Shown: positions 36,104 through 47,985, counted from the stretch's first letter. The stretch: 64,000 bases of DNA from Corylus avellana (GCF_901000735.1 NC_081547.1:10647156-10711155); one strand, 5' to 3'. A program made the numbers and translations. Notes: a model not told the origin generated them from the sequence alone.

Positions 36104-38981
36104 AGTGTTAAGTGCTAAAATATTCTTATTTTAGCCCATTAATTTACATTTGTTAATTTTGTTATTTTGTGCTATTTTATTTTCTTTCTGTGTTTTTTGT
36201 GCTTTATAGGTTTTTGAAGAAAAGGAAGCGTTTCTAGAAAGTTTCGGGCTTAAAGCACACTTTGAGAAGACCTAAAAGATATGGTTAAGTTTAATCAAAT
36301 CAAGGAAATGATTAAATTGAAATTTCTCTAATTGGAGTCAAAATCGGAATCGATTCAAATTTGGATTCTGCACATATCTTAATATTTTGACCATAACTTT
36401 TAGCTCAAGTATTTGATTGAGGTGATTCTAGTGGCATTGGAAAGCTAGCTCAAAATGATACAAATAATTGTGAAATAGGATTTTCCTAATTCAGATGTTT
36501 TCTATGCCAAAATTGTCCCGCAATATAAGAATACAAATCTGAACGAATCCTATTCCGATTTGTACTTGGATTGCTTCATAATTTGACTAGGAGATTGAAG
36601 TCCGATTTTTCTGAGATTCCTAGGGCTTCTAGGGTTTTTTCTAAGCCTATAAATAGACCTCTAAGCCTCACAATTTAATACACAATTCCAGACTTGCTTT
36701 GGGAGAAGAATTAACGGCTCTTCAAGAAAGCGTTTTTCGGGTTTATTCTTTTCATTTTTATTTTATTATGAAGATGATTAGCATCAAATTTATGTGTAAC
36801 TAAATACTTTAGTAGGGCTAGATTGAAGCCCTAATCATGTCTTTTTAATACTTCAATATTGGCGCCTTTGCGATAATCATATTGTGATGCTTAACTTGAT
36901 TAATTCCTGCTTTATTGAATTTCTCATATAAATGTGTTTGGCCAACATATACATGTGGTATGGATTAGTTATTTAAGTCAATTTGGATGATCGATTCCTG
37001 GCCTTAATAGAGTAACAAGGAATCTCGTCATTGAGATTTTTGGGTTAATCAACATGGGAAACCGGGAGTAGACACTCATATCCTAGGCCTTATGTATTTA
37101 TCGATTTCTACAAACTCATGCTTTTTCAAAAAACAACTTAGTAGACACCCATACTAAATCCTTTGAGAAATAAAAGAATTAGAGTAGACACTCATGTTTA
37201 ATTCATTGCTTAGGGAGATCAATAGCTTAAGGAATAGACACTCATACCCTTAGGTTGGGAAACATTAAGTAATCTTGATATGATTGGAACATTGGCATAT
37301 TGTTATATTACTTGAGTATGATTAGTGGTGGATATCAAAGCCCTAACCATTTATCTTTATTTCTTTTTCATTACCTCAATTTCATGACAATCTTGATATT
37401 TAATTTATAAAATCAATTCTGAACAAAATTAACAATCCTTGTAGGAATGATCTCGTATTTGCTGCACTATACTATCGTATCATTTGATCTTGTGCACTTG
37501 GGAGTTAAAACGTACCAAATATTCACCTAAAACTTGTTGTGACAAATACCCACCTAAATTAATAGGCGAATATTTGTTATGTTTTACTCGCAAGTACACA
37601 AGATCAAAACGATAGTATATGGTGCAAGTACGAGATCATTCTCACGAGGATTGTTGATTTTGCTTAGAATTGATTTTCTAAATTAAATATAAAGATTGTC
37701 ACGAAATTGATATAATGAAAAATAAATGGGTAGGACTTTGATATCCACCACTAATCATACTCAAGTAATATAACAATATGTCAATATTCCAATCATATCA
37801 AGATTACTTAATGTTTGCCAACCTAAGGACATGGGTGTCTACTCCTTAAGGTATTGATATCCCTAAGTAACGAATTAGGCATGAGTGTCTACTTTAATTA
37901 TTTTCTTTCTAAAAGGATTTAGCATGGGTGTCTACTAAGTTGTTCTTTGAAAAAGCATAAATTTGTGAAAATCAACAAATACATGAGGCCTAGGGCATGG
38001 GTGTTTACTCTCAGTTCCCCATGTTGATTAACCCAAAAATCCCAATGATGAGATTCCTTGTTACTCTATTAAGCCCATGACTCGATCATTCAAATTGACT
38101 TAAATAACTAATTCATATCACATGCATATGTTGGCCAAACACATTCATATGAGAAATTCAATAAAGCAGAAATTGATCAAGTTAAAAATTACAATATGAT
38201 TATCACAAATGCGCTAATATTGAAATATTAAAGAGACATGATTAGGGCTTCAATCTAGCCCTACTAAAGTATTTAGTTACACATAAATTTGATGTTAATC
38301 ATCTTCATAATAAAATAAAAAGGAAAAGAATAAACCCAAAAAACACTTCCTTGAAGAGCCGTCAATTCTTCTCCCAAACCAAGTTTGGAATTGTGTGTTA
38401 AATTGTGAGGCTTAGATGTCTATTTATAGGCTTTGGGAAACCCTAGAAACCCTAGGAATCCCAGAAAAATCGGACTTCAATCTCCTAGTCAAATTAGGAA
38501 GCAATCCAAATACAAATCGGAATAGGATTCGTCCAGATTTGCTTTCTCATATTGCGGGACGATTTTAGCATAGCAAACATTCGAATTAGGAAAATCATAT
38601 ATTAAAATGATTTGTATTATTTTTAGTTAGTTTTCCAATGCCGCTAAAATCACCTCAATCCAATACTTGAGCTGAAAGTTATGGTCAAAATACTGATACA
38701 TGTGCATAATCCAAATTTGAATCCAATCTAATTTTGATTTCAACTAAAGAAATTTCGATTTAATCATTTACTTGATTTGATTAAACTTAACCATATCTTC
38801 TAGGTCTTCTCAAAGTGTGCTTTAAGCCCGAAACTTTTCAGAAACGCTTCATTTTCTTCAGAAAACCTATAAAACATAGAAAACACAAAAATGAAATAAA
38901 ATAGCACAAAATAACAAAACTAAGAAATTAACAAAATGAAAATTAAGGGGATAAAATAAGAATGTTTTAGCACTTAACACT
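36104..38981. repeat. Long inverted repeat: 1.42-kb arms with a 43-bp spacer
   Basis: The left arm 36104-37524 is complementary to the right arm 37568-38981 along its whole length, at an estimated 85-90% identity by eye. Anchors: AGTGTTAAGTGCTAAAA with TTTTAGCACTTAACACT at the outer ends; GAAGATGATTAGCATCAAAT with ATTTGATGTTAATCATCTTC midway; GAATGATCTCGTATTTG with CAAGTACGAGATCATTC near the loop. Each arm holds a TATA-like CCTATAAATAGACC (near 36648) or its complement (near 38420). Each arm also holds four GTAGACACTCAT-type repeats (near 37067, 37142, 37184, 37235 on the left). Both arms lack coding potential and resemble LTR-type sequence. A transcript across it would fold into a hairpin of more than 1.4 kb. 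Confidence 0.9.
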
Positions 38982-39960
38982 CAGTTCATTAGGTTTCGTT
39001 GAAAGTAAGATTTTTGGACTTTTTAGTGCTAGTTGAACGTTCGAAAAAGGGGGGGGGGTACCAAATGTTCGCTTTGCAACCCTAGAACCATTGGGTAATA
39101 GTACGCCGAACGTTCGAAAGGGACCACCAAACGTCCATTGACCAGATTTTGATTCACTAGGTAATGACGAAACGTTCGACCGACAACCCTAGAACCACTG
39201 TGCAATAGTATATTGAACGTTTGAACATGGACCACCAAACGTTCGATGACCTGCATGACTATCACAACAGCACCCTCAACTTTTCCAATCCTATAAATAC
39301 ACACTCCAACACCCTTCTAAGCCTCATTTAGCCCTAGACAAAACCCTGCTTGAGTGATTTGTGAGTTTTGGGAAGAAGAATGAAAGTTTTCTTGGAGACC
39401 TTGTTTTGGAGAGGTAACTTTCTTAACTTAACAGGTTCTTTACCTAGTTCTTATGTTGGTTAAGTGTTTTCCATAGTTTGGTTGCTAGATTTGGCCTTAT
39501 GTTGTTGTTTTAGGTTTTAATCTTGTTTTAATCATGGGTTAACGTTTCATTCTTGTTGGGCATATTTTCTTTTGCATGAAGATGATAATTTGGGCTAGGA
39601 ATATTTTAGGGATCTTGTTGTGGCCTTAGGACCTGCTTAAAAGGGATTATGAGGTTGTTTGGTTCGAAATGAGTTTTTTGCCCAGCATCGAACGTATGTT
39701 CGAGGTCGAGGCCGAACATTCGAGTTGTCTTGTTAGAATGTTTGATGGTCTGGCAAAAACTCTATTTTGAACATGTTTAGGTCTATAACTCGTTTTAGCT
39801 CAAATTTAGAACTGATGATAGATCTTTTCACAGATTTGAAGAGTGTGAAACATCTGGAAGAATATTTGGAGGAACAATACGACATGGGTAAGTACAAACT
39901 CACATGAATACTTGTTGTTACTTTTAAATAATTTGTCAATATTTCTCTCATATTCTTTTA
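38982..39960 (+). repeat. LTR-like block with repeated GAACGTTCG-type palindromes and a TATA box
   Basis: Variants of GAACGTTCG (AACGTTCGA, CGAACGTTCG, GAACGTTTGAA, AAACGTTCGA) occur at about 39034, 39109, 39173, 39211 and 39237, with related ones at 39687 and 39713. The phrase 'ACCACCAAACGT' and 'CAACCCTAGAACCA' recur with them as units of about 105-130 bp. CCTATAAATACACAC at about 39290 is a good TATA box. The arrangement (tandem upstream motifs, then TATA, then a long untranslated region) fits an LTR promoter. Paired LTR ends were not found. Confidence 0.5.
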
Positions 39961-41283
39961 CAAATTCAATAGATCAACGATTAAATTTGTGGGGATCTAC
40001 CATTAACTTATGTAGGCTAAGTCCACAAATCTAATAGTTGATTTATAAGATGAGATGGAAAAAATATTGACACAAATCATTTCTCTTTGGTAATTATTTG
40101 ATTATGCTTGATTCAATTTTTAATTCCGAATTATATTGTCAAACACTTATTCAATCCCCGTTCTAGGTGTTGGTTAGAGTCTATAATTTATTTTGAAAGC
40201 AAGTTTGTGTTTATTCAACTCATCGTAGGTTTCCACATATTGACATTCAAAAATGCTCTATTCATTCAATCAAACTTATTATTGATCAAATGAATTTGTG
40301 TTTGTTCAACTGTCTCATGTTTCCTTAACACGTGGAGATGCTCTATTTGTTTGATCGAACGAGTTTGTGTTTCTTTCTGACACGTGGAATATTAGGATTT
40401 GTTGGAACATTATTCGAGTTTGTGTTTCAAAGTTTTGAAGTTTTTATCCTATTTTCTGTCTCTTTATTTCTAACACATAACATAGAGGATTTGTTGTGTC
40501 TAACTCATGCTATTTTAATCATTAGATTCCATACTTTATCTTTATTTTGATCTCATTGGGAATTTTATACATTTCGTTATGTCGTTACAAACTCGGAATT
40601 CGATAAATCGTCTTCCTCTTGCAATTCTAATATTATTTTTCCTCCTCCTCTTCCTCCTCTTAGTTAATCTCATTGTATTATGTTATTTAACTGTGCACAT
40701 GTGATTGTTAGCCCCCTACACACGTTGGATACACCCACATTGATAAACAATACAAAACTTGCTAAATTGCTAATTTGCTCAAATGTGTTATTGTTTTGAT
40801 GTAGACATATGATTAAATGAAAGCAAATGTCAAGTTGTTATATGGGCAACATGACTTTGAATTTATTTTTATTTTTATTTTCCTAATTAAGCATAAATCT
40901 TCAATTAATAAAAAAAAAAAAGCAAGCAAATTTAGAGAGTCTCCAAAGGGCAAAAAGAGGTGGCAAACAAGGATTTGTGTTTAATAATATATAGTGAAAC
41001 AGAGTTTGCCGTCTCTTGACAACTCGAACTGAAACCCATCAACATCCTAAAAATTTCAATCAAACAAATTCCTCATTTGAGAATTTCAACCACCATGACA
41101 AACAAAAGAAGAACATAGAGAGGAGACATGGTCTACTTTCCTAGTAGCTTAAAAGTACTTGCAAAGGGCCATCACATCTTCTAAACAAACATCGCACCAA
41201 CTGTTTGAGAAAATGCCCTTTTTTGTCGCTTTCCAAAATGAATCACTTTTTCTTCCTACGTTATTCCCCTCTGTTGTTGGTCA
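39961..41283. other. Intergenic region upstream of the NSP1-like gene
   Basis: AT-rich with no recognisable gene. Short frames (40108-40293, 40332-40550) overlie a repeated phrase 'GAGTTTGTGTTT...ACACGTGGA' and look like chance. The last few hundred bases presumably include the NSP1 promoter and leader; no element could be assigned. Confidence 0.45.
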
Positions 41284-42952
41284 ATGCCCATAATAGAAAA
41301 CCCATCTTCTACTTGTACTGAATCAATCACGATGACCATTGGAGAAGCAGGCCAAAACCCAACCCCAGATCATATCCTGGACTGGATAGAAGATTCGTTT
41401 CCCTTCCTTCCATTCTTGGAGGGCGATGGGTATCAATGGTGGGAACAACCCCAAGATCAGATTGATTATCCTCTCACCTCTCTCAACTCCGCTGTCACTG
41501 CCACTAGCTCCACACCCACTAATCCCACAGTTCTCAATCATCCGTCGCCGCTCTATTCGTCCAAGAAACGAAAATCCTCCGACAACCCACTACCCAAACC
41601 CTCCCTAAAAGTTAATAATCCGCGGAAGAATCAAGGCCGTCGGATCAGCCATGCCAACGACGGAGACGCGGCAGTTGAGGAAGTTGCGGCAGCGGCGGTG
41701 GCGGCTAAGAAATTAGCTGGGAACAAGAGAAGTGCTAGCAAGGCGGCAGGGAATAATTGCGCTAACGGTAACAACAAGGAAGGGAGGTGGGCTGAGCAGT
41801 TGCTGAACCCCTGCGCCTCAGCCATCACTGACGGCCATCTGTCCCGCGTGCAACACTTTCTCTACATTCTCAACGAGCTAAACTCCCCCAGCGGCGACGC
41901 GAACCACCACCTCGCCTTTCACGGCCTCCGAGCGCTGACGCTCCAACTATCCACCACCACCACCTCCTCCTCCTCGGTGGGGCATACCTTTGCTTCCAAG
42001 GATTCACGGTTCTTCCAGCGATCACTGCTCAAATTTTATGAGGTCAGTCCCTGGTTTGCCTTCCCCAACAACATTGCAAACCCTTCGATCCTCCAAATTC
42101 TCGCCGAAGAGCCTGGCCGCTCGCACAATCTTCATATTCTTGATATTGGCGTCTCTCATGGCGTGCAGTGGCCGACCCTGCTTGAGGCCTTGACTCACCG
42201 GCCGGGGGGGCCACCGCCGCTTGTACGCATCACGGTAATAGCCGCCACCGTCGAAAATGACCCAAACAAAGAGACCCCATTTACCATAGGGCCGCCTGGA
42301 GACAACTTCTCCTCTCGGCTTCTCGGTTTCGCCAAGTCCATGAATGTCAATTTGCAGATCAACCTGCTCGACAATCATCTATTGCAGAGCCTAAATGCGC
42401 AAGTCATAAAAACAGCCCCTGATGAAACCTTAATAGTTTGTGCCCAATTCAGGCTTCACCACCTGAATCACAACTCCCCAAATGAGAGAACAGAGTTCTT
42501 GAGATCACTAAGAAGAATGGAGCCAAATGGTGTGATTCTAAGTGAAAATAACATGGAATGTAGCTGCAACAATTGTGGGGATTTTGCGATCGGGTTCTCT
42601 CGGCTAGTGGAGTACTTGTGGAGGTTTTTGGACTCGACGAGCTCTGCTTTCAAGGGGAGAGAGTGCGAAGAGGAGACTGATGGAAGTAGAGGCAGCCAAG
42701 GCTTTGACAAACACGGGAGACATGAATGAAGGGAAAGAGAAGTGGTGTGAAAGAATGAGAGGCGTGGGGTTTGTAGGAGAGGTGTTTGGAGAGGATGCCA
42801 TTGATGGTGCTTGAGCTCTGTTGAGGAAGTACGATAGTAATTGGGAGATGAGAATGGAAGAGAAGGATGGTTTTGTGGGACTATGGTGGAAAGGGCAGCC
42901 TGTTTCTTTCTCTTCTTTGTGGAAGTTGGGTGTGAAAACTATGGACACTTGA
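41284..42952 (+). pseudogene. NSP1: NSP1-like GRAS transcription factor, C-terminus disrupted
   Basis: An intronless open frame of 481 residues (stop at 42729) starts at 41284; a second possible start, MTIGEAG, is at 41332. It matches NSP1, the GRAS protein acting with NSP2 in nodulation, mycorrhizal signalling and strigolactone synthesis. Matching motifs: DHILDW near residue 29, a Gly/Asn/Lys-rich linker, GRWAEQLLNPCA at the start of the GRAS domain, the VHIID-type LHILDIGVSHGVQWP near residue 283, and RLHHLNHNSP and VEYLWRFLDSTSSAFKGRE toward the end. After residue about 462 the frame changes: an extra base within GAAGAGGAGACTG (42667-42679) moves the expected MEVEAAKALTN and [12 protein letters not shown] (SAW region) into another frame. 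That frame also has an in-frame TGA at 42812-42814, where a CGA arginine codon is expected, before a normal-looking end at 42952. The protein therefore lacks about 70 C-terminal residues. It could still be expressed as a truncated form. Confidence 0.88.
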
Positions 42953-43970
42953 AAAGGTCTATGCTTTTCTTCCTTCCGTTCCATGCAAAACTTGTAAGAG
43001 TATTGAATTAGGCACTCTTTTGCCCTTCATCTGCTTGATCTGCCTGTCGGCTGTTTCCTCTTTTGCTGTAAAAATGATCATTGCGTCCAAGTGTGGCTCC
43101 AAGATTTGGTGGGATTGTCTTCTTTTCTTTCTTGTTTGTTTTGAAGGTATAATAGCTCGATTTTTTGTTTGCCATTTTAAGGTTGTACTTTGCCTTTCAT
43201 ATGCCTAAAAGTCCTAATTTGTTGAAAAAATGCTGGATTTCTCAATTGATTATGACTGCTAAATACTTGAAAGTGCTTGGGATGATAGCATCTTTTAGAG
43301 AAGTGAGAAAAGAGGAAAGACGATGAAGAAGAAGTTGAGTCAAACACTCGACTGCCGCCTCGCGTTCTCCCATCATCCCTCGCCCTCCTCATCCCATCAA
43401 AGGGTGTTCGGTGTGGCCCACTTGAAAGTGCAGACGCCACCTGACCAATTTGTTATGTTCATTTGGGACATAAATTTCCTCCCAACTAATTTAGAGAAAA
43501 TTTCCTTTATGCCACTCCAATAAATGACAAATGTCATTCAACATTATTGGGTTTCTAAAAAATTAATGTTTGGGTTTCTAAAGTAATGGAATAACAATAA
43601 ATGACACTTAAAATATTAAAAAAAAACATGTAAGAGATAACACTTGTTACTTATTGGAGTGGGTCGAAAGAAATTTTCTCTAAACCAGTTTGGAGGAAAT
43701 TTCTATCCATTTGATAATGGGAAAAATGTTTTTTTTTTTTTTTTTCTTTTCTTTTCTTTTCTTTTTCTTTTGTCCGCGTGGTTCGAAGTTTTGACAAATA
43801 ATTGTTTGGGTTTTAAAAAGTGATTAATTACTATATGAGGTAAACAAAAAGGAACAAATTAGTCTCTACTAATTAAAAAGTTATAGAATCCGTTACTATA
43901 TCACATGAACACAAATCAAGCATGCCGGAGGGAGTGGCCAAATCACCCCTATGGCCATTGGGGTTAGTTC
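42953..43970. other. 3' flank of the NSP1-like gene (copy A)
   Basis: Probable 3' UTR and intergenic sequence with a poly-T plus CTTTT microsatellite near 43728-43770. Small frames (e.g. 43177-43440 minus) have no recognisable domain and reappear unchanged in the second copy only because the block is duplicated. Confidence 0.5.
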
Positions 43971-45933
43971 TAGGGGTGTCAATGTGGGCGGTCAGAAACC
44001 GCCCACTAACCGCTATAACCGCTTAACCTTATTAACCGCTAACCGCCTAACCGCTATAACCGTCTAGCAGTTAGAAGTTAGTGAGTTTACTAACCGTAAC
44101 TGCTAACCGCCTTTTTGTATAATATATTTTTATAATTATAATTATAATAATATTTGTACGTATAACATAATCACTTATCATTAAATCACAATTTTTTTTT
44201 AGATAATTAAATCATAATTTGAGTATTAATATATTATCTCTGTAATTTATATGATTATATCACATGATCAATTGATCATTAAATCATTTGATTATATAAT
44301 AACAAATTATACATATATAATATGACATAACTTATAAGTATACCAATTCATACTAATACAACAATTAAGTATCTAGAGACTTAGTTATAATGTATGTTAT
44401 AAACTTATAAGTCTATATATGTTATAAATTATAATTATACATATATGCATATGAATAATATAAATGTATATGCTTAATACTTAATCATATAGTTCAATGA
44501 CAATTCAAATACTTTATTCCAGTTAATCATATTATTAGTGTACAATGATAATGTGATTCGTATAAAATCAAATTAAGTAATTGGTATTAGATTCAATAAT
44601 GTGTTACTTATAACCACAATTGAAGTATTAATGTATTATCATTCTAATTTATATGATTATATAATATCAAATTATATGTATATAATATGACATAAGTCAT
44701 AAGTATACCAATTCATACTAATACAATAATTAAGTACATAAAGACTTAGTTCTAATGTATGTTTTAAACTTATAAGTCTATATATATGTTATAAATTATA
44801 ATTATACATATATGCATATGAATAATATAAATGTATAATATCAATACTTAATCATATGATTCAATGAAAATTCAAATACTTTATTCAAGTTAATCATATT
44901 ATTAATGTACAATGATAATGTGATTCATATAATATCAAATTAAGTAATTGATATTGGATTAAACAATGTGTCACTTATAAACATAATTGAAGTATTAATG
45001 TATTATTATTCTAATTTTAGTAATATTATCACTATAATTGATATGATTATATCACATGATGAATTGATCATTAAATCATATGATTGTATAATAACAAATA
45101 ATACATATGATCATATATAATATGACATATAATCATATATATTATATGTTTTATTTGAACTTCTTTTATATGTTGTGTTGAACTTTTTTCATATTTTGTG
45201 TTGATTTTATTTTTTTTATTTTTAAAGTTAACCGGTTATGATTTAATATTTAAGGTATTTTTTTAAGTACAAGTAAATGTAAATTTGTGGTCAAATATTT
45301 TTGATTTTTCAATATGGGCTTTTTTTATAGCAATTGGGCCTAAGAAAACACTAAAAATACAAAGGGGAAACTTCACTTACCCCCCTATACTTTCGCGCTT
45401 TTTGCAGACATCCCCCTATTGTTCAAAACCTCTCACTTTGGTGTATCAAACTTTCGTTTCCTTTCAAATACACCCCTACCGTTAGCTTTTGCAGTTAAAT
45501 CAAACGGTAGATTTAGTAAAAGACCTTTCTACCCCTAAATTTTTTTTTAATTTTTTTTTTTTTAATAAAAAATAAGGGCACGATTGTAATTTTCCACCCT
45601 TTCCGTTAGGATTTAACAAAAAATCCTAACGGAAGGGGCAAAGTGAAAGGAAACGAAAGTTGGATACATCAAAGTGAGAGGTTTTGAACAATGGGGGGGT
45701 GTCTGCAAAAAACACGAAAGTATAGGAGGGTTAAGTGAAGTTCCCCCAAATACAAAAAACAAATGAGGGTAAAAAATGCTACAGTAATTAAAAAAAAAAG
45801 CCCAAAAAGGCTCAAAAAACCTAATTTTGAAAAAGTGGTTAGCGAGCAGTTACCTATTTCATTAATTGCTAAGGCGGTTACGGATAGCATTTATTGCCAA
45901 TAACCGCTAACCGTAACCGTATTGACATCCCTA
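43971..45933. mobile_element. Non-autonomous DNA transposon, hAT-like (copy A)
   Basis: Terminal inverted repeats TAGGGGTGTCAAT and ATTGACATCCCTA. Dense subterminal repeats of AACCGCTAACCGC-type sequence occur on both sides (44000-44115 and 45835-45920), as in many plant hAT elements. The interior is AT-rich with no transposase and includes tandem units of about 370-400 bp starting near 44221, 44622 and 44989. A MITE is nested at 45363-45746. AGTTC occurs at both flanks, but an exact 8-bp target duplication is unclear. It appears inserted in a GGCCACCCC-rich older repeat. Confidence 0.7.
45363..45746. mobile_element. MITE, Mutator-like, nested in the hAT-like element (copy A)
   Basis: Terminal inverted repeats GGGGAAACTTCACTTACCCC and, on the complement, GGGGGAACTTCACTTAACCC. 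AAATACAAA flanks it on both sides, a 9-bp target duplication. The arms include CTTTCGTTTCC and GGAAACGAAAG. The centre holds the small palindrome CCGTTAGGATTTAAC/GATTTTTTGTTAAATC-like sequence. Confidence 0.85.
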
Positions 45934-46348
45934 GTTCGGCCACCCCACAAATTTTATTTTATTTTTATTTATTTATTCATTTGGAGTAATTCGACCACCC
46001 TCATTTAATACATTAATAGATTATGTCAACTTTTTTAATGGTAATAGCTGATTTGTTATTTTTTGCTTACACCTGTGAGTGATTAATCACTTTTTAAAAT
46101 TTAGGAAGCTATTTGTCAAAACTTCAAATTACAGGAACCAAAAATATATTTATCCCTTTGATGAAATTCATTGTTTCTTTCATCAAATCAATGAACCAAA
46201 CGGACAAAAGTAATATAGAACCCTAGATTGACATCCCTTACGATTCTTAAAAATTGCAACGGACTACAAGTCTCTCAATCTCTGTTCATCAACAAATGAA
46301 CAACTCAGTCTTTGCCATGTCAAAAATCATGTAAAAAAAGAATATGAA

Positions 46349-46448
46349 NNNNNNNNNNNNNNNNNNNNNNNNNNNNNNNNNNNNNNNNNNNNNNNNNNNN
46401 NNNNNNNNNNNNNNNNNNNNNNNNNNNNNNNNNNNNNNNNNNNNNNNN
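46349..46448. other. Assembly gap (100 N)
   Basis: Exactly 100 unknown bases. The sequence to its left (ending GAATATGAA at 46348) reappears at 55180, where it continues without a break into unique sequence. Confidence 1.
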
Positions 46449-46937
46449 TAAATTGAAGCATAAAGGTAAGAGTTGAAAGACAATATTATACAGTGATATA
46501 ATATAGTGACATGATCTAAATTTCTCTTATAAGATATATGTTCAATGATATTAAAGTATTTTAGAGGTTGATAACATGTGATGGTGCATACTTAGATGTT
46601 TTATTGAGTGATTAACTTGCTAAACAGATTGTTTGTTTAAAGGAAGTTATTACAATGACAGAATAATTTCATAATGAATATTAAATGAGTACTGAATGAT
46701 TACGAAAAGAAATGTTTGGAGAACAAGCTCCTTATATTATTACATACCAGTGTCCATCAAAAAAAAAAAAAAAAAAAAAGAAAGAAGAGAATTTGTTGCA
46801 TAAAGAGACACGTGGTAATGATGAGCAGATGATTCCTCAGAGCTGCTCCAGAAAAATTATTTCTGCATAGAGAAAACCTAGTATGAGCAGAATCGTATAT
46901 ATTTATATAATTGAATTATCAAAGAGAATATTTATTT

Positions 46938-47600
46938 CTAATGAGGTACCTGACTAGAGCGTGTGCGGAGAGACTTGCAACACCCCTGAACATCGACTCG
47001 AAGTTTTTCGTGCTGTCGCTGGAGACGTTCGGTATTCTTCTCCATTTCTAGCACCTTTGGTCCCAAGTATTCTGCATAGGATAACATCATCTTTTTCAGC
47101 TGAGTATTCTCCTGCTTCAAATCCACGTGTTTTCGTTTGTAGTATTTGAGCAGTCGCTGTAAGACCTCAATTTGGTTTCTTGAGACTTTCAGCTCAACAT
47201 TTCTGGCACTCAAACGTTGTGCCATGTCAGAAACTGAAGCAGCACCTTGGATACTGAATGCCAATGAATTATTAATAGCATCAGTATCCGACCTATCAGC
47301 TAAGAACGTTTGATCCCGTGGAATTACGAAACCTTTGGCCACTGCTATAGCAGTAGAATCATGAAGCATGACAGAATCGTGAATAGTGATAGGACGATTG
47401 TCAAAGACAAAAGTTGGCTGCCATACGTTAGGATATGCAGCAGGTTCATTAGGGTGTGTAACAGGTATGACGGGATGAATAGCAGGCACTTCAGGGGGAA
47501 CAACAGGCACATCCGGTTGCACGTCAGGCATAACAATGGGTTGTGCTGCAGGAGCAACATTCAAATCGAGGTTGTTAACGGATGATGATGATACTCCCAT
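46938..47600 (-). CDS. Antisense 220-residue protein inside the retrotransposon 3' region, unknown function
   Basis: Single open frame on the strand opposite to the element. The N-terminus MGVSSSSVNNLDLNVAPAAQ contains DLNVAP, matching the DLNxxP form of the EAR repression motif. A Pro/Val-rich stretch with repeated 'P(D/E)VP' and 'HP' steps follows. From about residue 125 to 205 there is strong coiled-coil-like heptad sequence rich in Lys, Glu, Gln and Leu (e.g. LQRLLKYYKRKHVDLKQENT). No enzymatic motif is visible. Antisense accessory ORFs near the 3' end are known from some plant gypsy elements of the Tat group (Grande, Retand), but I do not recognise this protein. It could also be a captured host-gene fragment. 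Confidence 0.55.
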   Translation of the reverse strand: MGVSSSSVNNLDLNVAPAAQPIVMPDVQPDVPVVPPEVPAIHPVIPVTHPNEPAAYPNVWQPTFVFDNRPITIHDSVMLHDSTAIAVAKGFVIPRDQTFLADRSDTDAINNSLAFSIQGAASVSDMAQRLSARNVELKVSRNQIEVLQRLLKYYKRKHVDLKQENTQLKKMMLSYAEYLGPKVLEMEKNTERLQRQHEKLRVDVQGCCKSLRTRSSQVPH

Positions 47601-47959
47601 ATTTAGGAGAGTAAGGAAAAATAGTTGAGAATACGAAGAAATTGGGAGAGATGAAGTACTGAGAAGAGACTAAGCGTTAGGAACTGAAGAAATTTTGTGA
47701 GGTTTCTGGAAGCAGCAGACGAGTGGCTTTAAAGGAATTTTTCACTTCAGGTGAAATAAACAGTAAACAACAAAGCGTTAGGCGACCTCGGGCCACGATA
47801 GAAATTTTGTCAAAAGATCCCGTGGAAGTAGGATCTTGTCTCCTGTCATAAATTCGACTGAGCTCATTTTTCAAACCCACTGTTCAATCAACGACTTCGA
47901 ATACCATGCGTGGGCAACTGAATGAAATGTCATGCCAACGCGCACCACGCGCTCGTTCA

Positions 47960-47985
47960 TTACCAGAAATCTTTCCTATAAATTC
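47960..47985 (+). promoter_or_regulatory. TATA-like promoter element inside the retrotransposon
   Basis: TTTCCTATAAATTCCCACC reads as a good plant TATA box on the plus strand, with CTCCATTGCAACAC about 30 bases on. It lies about 370 bp upstream of, and points away from, the antisense ORF. No long plus-strand frame follows. Could be chance. Confidence 0.3.

Noticed and set aside
36855..36875. TTGGCGCC, which resembles a retroelement primer-binding site
   Set aside because: It lies in the middle of an inverted-repeat arm, is not conserved in the other arm (TTAGCGC), and has no LTR end beside it.
43177..43523. Frames downstream of NSP1 seen twice (also at 52011-52357)
   Set aside because: Apparent conservation is only the block duplication; no domain.
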